Source: an uncultured Lachnospiraceae bacterium
Lineage (GTDB): Bacteria; Bacillota; Clostridia; Lachnospirales; Lachnospiraceae
Assembly: GCA_910579085.1 (NCBI GenBank)
Contig: CAJTRU010000110.1
Coordinates: forward strand, 1 to 8,852
DNA: 8,852 nucleotides
Direction: 5' to 3'
The translations under genes were made by a program, and so were the position numbers. The notes below the pieces were generated by a model. It saw only the letters and a list, made by a program, of their open reading frames with translations, ran no database searches and had not been told where the DNA came from. This document shows, piece by piece, positions 7,084-8,852 of this stretch; position 1 is the first letter of the stretch, and each line of letters starts with the position of its first letter.

Positions 7084-7201
7084 AATTATTTTTGAGAAAG
7101 AGGCGCAAAAGTTTCTTGATAAACAGGACAAAAATAAACGCCTGCGGCTTTACAGGGCTATTTATAAACTTCCAGAGGGTATGGATATAAATGCTACATG
7201 A
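7070..7201 (+). pseudogene. Truncated RelE/ParE-family toxin
   Basis: This frame starts at ATG 7070 inside the antitoxin gene. The first 40 residues (MPIYKIIFEKEAQKFLDKQD, then NKRLRLYRAIYKLPEG) match the opening beta strand and two helices of RelE/ParE ribonuclease or gyrase-poison toxins, normally about 85-100 residues long. Here the match breaks off after LPEG. The expected LxG..g.YRLRVGdYRvIy half, which holds the beta-sheet core and catalytic residues, is absent in all three frames, and a TGA at 7199-7201 ends the product at 43 residues. It should therefore be inactive. The frame continues after the TGA into an unrelated sequence, which suggests a deletion that joined the toxin head to another gene. 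Confidence 0.75.
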
Positions 7202-7219
7202 CTTTCGGAAAGGTATTCT

Positions 7220-7495
7220 TTGTTGGTTTCTTCAGATAGTTATCTTCCATCTGGTTTTTCGGGCTATACACTTGACCATGTAGATTTTTGTTTTGATAAT
7301 ATTGATGGGAAAAATATTGTTTTTGTATATGCAAGAAACCCAGAGGAAAATATTGAAAGCTTGTATTATGAAACTGTTGGCTTTGAAGGAGAAAATGATT
7401 ATAATATATGGATGGAAAAATTTACACATCCATACATGAAAGTTGTGTCTGGTAAAGATGGAACACTTGATATACAAGGCGTAGATTATAAATAA
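7220..7495 (+). CDS. Hypothetical protein, probably the C-terminal remnant of a larger gene
   Basis: Ninety-one residues from a TTG start, in the same frame as the truncated toxin and separated from it by a single TGA (7199-7201). The frame is open from 7202. I do not recognise the family. The sequence is acidic and rich in aromatic residues (YTLDHVDFCFDNIDG, NIESLYYETVGFEGEND, YNIWMEKF), with no cysteine pair, signal peptide or membrane segment. It has the look of a compact alpha/beta domain from the middle or end of a protein rather than a natural N-terminus. GGAAAGG at 7207-7213 could serve as a ribosome site for the TTG, so a short product may still be made. More likely it is the tail of a gene that lost its 5' part when the toxin head was joined to it. 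The codons look AT-richer than the household genes upstream. Confidence 0.4.
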   Translation: MLVSSDSYLPSGFSGYTLDHVDFCFDNIDGKNIVFVYARNPEENIESLYYETVGFEGENDYNIWMEKFTHPYMKVVSGKDGTLDIQGVDYK

Positions 7496-7582
7496 AGAAG
7501 GTTTTTAATATACCATAATAAACCATATATTTACAAATGGCATTTATAATGACCTGTATTTTATGGCTGGTGGCAAATTAAC
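7496..7582. other. AT-rich intergenic stretch, no gene seen
   Basis: A short AT-rich gap between the hypothetical remnant and the hydrolase terminator hairpin. It contains a 15-base string (7530-7544) repeated exactly inside the hydrolase gene at 8050-8064. No start codon with a ribosome site and no open frame of note is present. Confidence 0.5.
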
Positions 7583-7631
7583 TTAACCCCATTAAGCAAG
7601 CCTTTTAGGGGGTTTTGTTTAATGGGGTTAA
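7583..7631. terminator. Large hairpin across the hydrolase stop, likely terminator between convergent genes
   Basis: A perfect 13-bp inverted repeat pairs TTAACCCCATTAA at 7583-7595 with TTAATGGGGTTAA at 7619-7631. The 23-base loop can pair further (CAA 7597-7599 with TTG 7615-7617, CC 7601-7602 with GG 7611-7612). The right arm lies within the last codons of the minus-strand hydrolase gene (it encodes LTPLN) and the left arm lies beyond its TAA. A competing plus-strand stem pairs AACCCC 7585-7590 with GGGGTT 7609-7614 and runs straight into TTGTTT, closer to a classic intrinsic terminator. Sitting between converging transcription units, it most likely ends transcription in one or both directions, though the T-tracts are weak. 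Confidence 0.6.
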
Positions 7632-8705
7632 ATGTTCATCATAAAAAAGGACAAATTTCCCAAACAGTTCCGAATCTAACATATTACACCATTTATCCCG
7701 GTTAAGGTTTTTATGTATATAAGCAGCTTTATCTGCCTCAAATTTCTTTTTATTTTCTGCATTGTTATAATCATAATCCAGTGTTTCAAGCCAGTTATGA
7801 AATTCTGCATTAAATTTATTGATGTAATTCATATCATCATAAACATAATTATGTCCCTTATCTTCAAGGCGGATAAATTGGAAGCGTGGATTATCCTTAT
7901 ATTTTTCATAATATATATCATAACCATCCCGGACTGGAACGACATCATCATCTGTGCTATGTACTATCATAACATGTGCGTCAGACGCTGAAAAACCGTC
8001 CATTGCAGTATTTGAAGCGTAACTGCCATATTTTATGCGTTCATGTAATTTTACAAATGGCATTATCAGATAAATACCATTCCCGGCTTGTTTTTTCCCT
8101 TCTGTTTCAAACATATCTGATGAAGCGTTAAATCCAGAACATTCAATAACAGCTTTTACTTCAGGATGGTATGTAAGGACACTGCATACGCTGTAACCGC
8201 CCCAGCTATGTCCAAATAAGGCTATTGGCAGATTTGGGAAATTTCCGCTTTCTTCTACAAATGATATGGCGTGGCCAAGGTCTATTACGCCTTGTGGAAG
8301 CCCGCCAAGCCCTTCACCCCCACTTTCGTCATTTCCAGTAGCATCATAAGCAAAAACATAGTAGCCATGATGGGCAAAATAATTTACACAATCCATATAT
8401 GAATTATGACCGCCCCCGCCAAGACCATGTGCCAAGACAATTATGCCATGCTGGTTTTCCCCTGAACTGTACATATATCCTGTAAGTTCCTGCCCTTTAT
8501 CAGAAGAAAATTTATATTGTGTACGCTCTAATCCGTCAAAATCATCAATATAAAGCATTAATGGCTCATAACTTTCAAAACGTTTATTGAAATTTTCACC
8601 ATATATAAATATAGCCAATGCCCAGTCACCAGCAACCAGCAGTATAGTTACAATACATAATACAGTAAGTAAAATTCTTTTTTTCTTTGATGTTTTCTTT
8701 TTCAA
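7605..8705 (-). CDS. Membrane-anchored alpha/beta hydrolase (serine hydrolase)
   Basis: A 366-residue serine hydrolase of the alpha/beta-fold superfamily, most like the Hydrolase_4/S33 aminopeptidase and lysophospholipase-type enzymes. A basic N-terminus (KKKTSKKKR) and one hydrophobic helix (about 11-36) suggest a signal anchor with the catalytic domain outside the membrane; no lipobox is seen. Catalytic features are HGLGGGG at 93-99 (oxyanion loop), the nucleophile elbow GHSWGG at 165-170 (S167), D253 in STDDDVVP (250-257), and H285 in DKGHNY (283-287). The final 60 residues form a charged tail (after NWLETLDYDY) not needed for the fold. The start is TTG, well supported by GGAGAG (complement of 8712-8717) 6 bases upstream, with no in-frame ATG before the membrane helix. 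The natural substrate cannot be inferred; esters, peptides and acyl-lipids are all possible. It is transcribed alone from a strong promoter and converges on the plus-strand genes. Confidence 0.88.
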   Translation of the reverse strand: MKKKTSKKKRILLTVLCIVTILLVAGDWALAIFIYGENFNKRFESYEPLMLYIDDFDGLERTQYKFSSDKGQELTGYMYSSGENQHGIIVLAHGLGGGGHNSYMDCVNYFAHHGYYVFAYDATGNDESGGEGLGGLPQGVIDLGHAISFVEESGNFPNLPIALFGHSWGGYSVCSVLTYHPEVKAVIECSGFNASSDMFETEGKKQAGNGIYLIMPFVKLHERIKYGSYASNTAMDGFSASDAHVMIVHSTDDDVVPVRDGYDIYYEKYKDNPRFQFIRLEDKGHNYVYDDMNYINKFNAEFHNWLETLDYDYNNAENKKKFEADKAAYIHKNLNRDKWCNMLDSELFGKFVLFYDEHLTPLNKTP

Positions 8706-8723
8706 TTTTCACTCTCCAAACTT

Positions 8724-8798
8724 AATATGGTAAATCCAATAAATATTGTTTTGCCTTTAGTAAAAAGTATGGTATAAGCCTGTTCATGCAGCCATATT
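8724..8798. repeat. Inverted repeat bracketing the hydrolase 5' leader
   Basis: AATATGG at 8724-8730 and CCATATT at 8792-8798 form a perfect 7-bp inverted repeat. The outer copy sits at the predicted transcription start and the inner copy just upstream of the ribosome site (complement of 8712-8717). In the transcript this would close a loop of about 61 bases next to the ribosome site. The stem is short and AT-rich, so chance is a fair alternative. Confidence 0.3.
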
Positions 8799-8801
8799 CC
8801 G

Positions 8802-8830
8802 ATTATACAAGAAAACACTTGGTTTTACAA
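8802..8830 (-). promoter_or_regulatory. Sigma-A promoter for the alpha/beta hydrolase gene
   Basis: On the minus strand, TTGTAA (complement of 8825-8830) and a perfect TATAAT (complement of 8802-8807) are separated by exactly 17 bases. Transcription would start near 8795, giving a 5' leader of about 90 bases before the TTG start at 8705. Confidence 0.7.
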
Positions 8831-8852
8831 TAAAATTCATTAAATTTCTTTT

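Noticed and set aside
7199..7201. TGA read as selenocysteine in a toxin-hypothetical fusion
   Set aside because: No selenocysteine insertion hairpin is evident downstream, and neither the toxin nor the tail shows a redox motif. A nonsense codon at a deletion junction is simpler.
7713..7991. Plus-strand open frame of 92 codons rich in Ile and Phe opposite the hydrolase
   Set aside because: It resembles a membrane protein only because the complement of Asp/Asn/Tyr/Lys codons reads as Ile/Phe/Val. The minus strand has the clear hydrolase catalytic motifs and ribosome site.
1..8852. A new multi-gene defence or biosynthetic system
   Set aside because: The intact genes are well-known household families without a shared pathway, and the accessory patch is made of fragments. 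No CRISPR repeats, nuclease-helicase pairs, retron elements or integrase sites were seen.

Overview
The window reads as chromosomal DNA of a low-to-moderate GC Gram-positive anaerobe, most likely a member of the Lachnospiraceae (Clostridia). This is inferred from A/T-rich codon choice (frequent ATA, AGG, GCA), Shine-Dalgarno sites before most genes, the clostridial form of GlgB (SHDEVVHLK instead of SHDEVVHGK), a DUF1015 protein, and a remnant of an Rpn-type nuclease common in that family. The genus cannot be fixed from the sequence alone.

Positions 1-5800 hold a compact plus-strand run of household genes. These are a DUF1015 protein (172-1410) with a good promoter and a foldable leader, a 155-base gap with two stem-loops, glgB for glycogen branching (1567-3864), an MscS-type mechanosensitive channel starting about 31 bases after it (3896-4810), and a CorA-type divalent metal transporter (4861-5796) with its own near-consensus promoter inside the 3' end of the channel gene. 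tyrA, encoding prephenate dehydrogenase (5856-6728), follows. The genes are close and co-directional but do not form one pathway: amino-acid metabolism, storage carbohydrate, osmotic safety valve, Mg2+ uptake, tyrosine synthesis.

Positions 6729-7604 are a small decayed accessory patch. It contains a 22-codon stub of an Rpn-family nuclease/transposase, a complete 75-residue type II antitoxin-like gene, a 43-residue head of its RelE/ParE-like toxin, and, in the same frame after one TGA, about 97 codons of an unrelated, unrecognised protein tail. This looks like a deletion scar that left an orphan antitoxin.

Positions 7605-8705 hold a minus-strand gene for a membrane-anchored alpha/beta hydrolase, with a TTG start, a strong Shine-Dalgarno site and a consensus sigma-A promoter (8802-8830). 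It converges on the patch. A 49-base hairpin with a perfect 13-bp stem spans its stop codon and probably separates the two converging transcription units.

No CRISPR array, tRNA, rRNA, complete insertion sequence or convincing new multi-gene system was found. The most unusual features are the toxin-antitoxin scar and the unexplained inverted repeats in the non-coding stretches.
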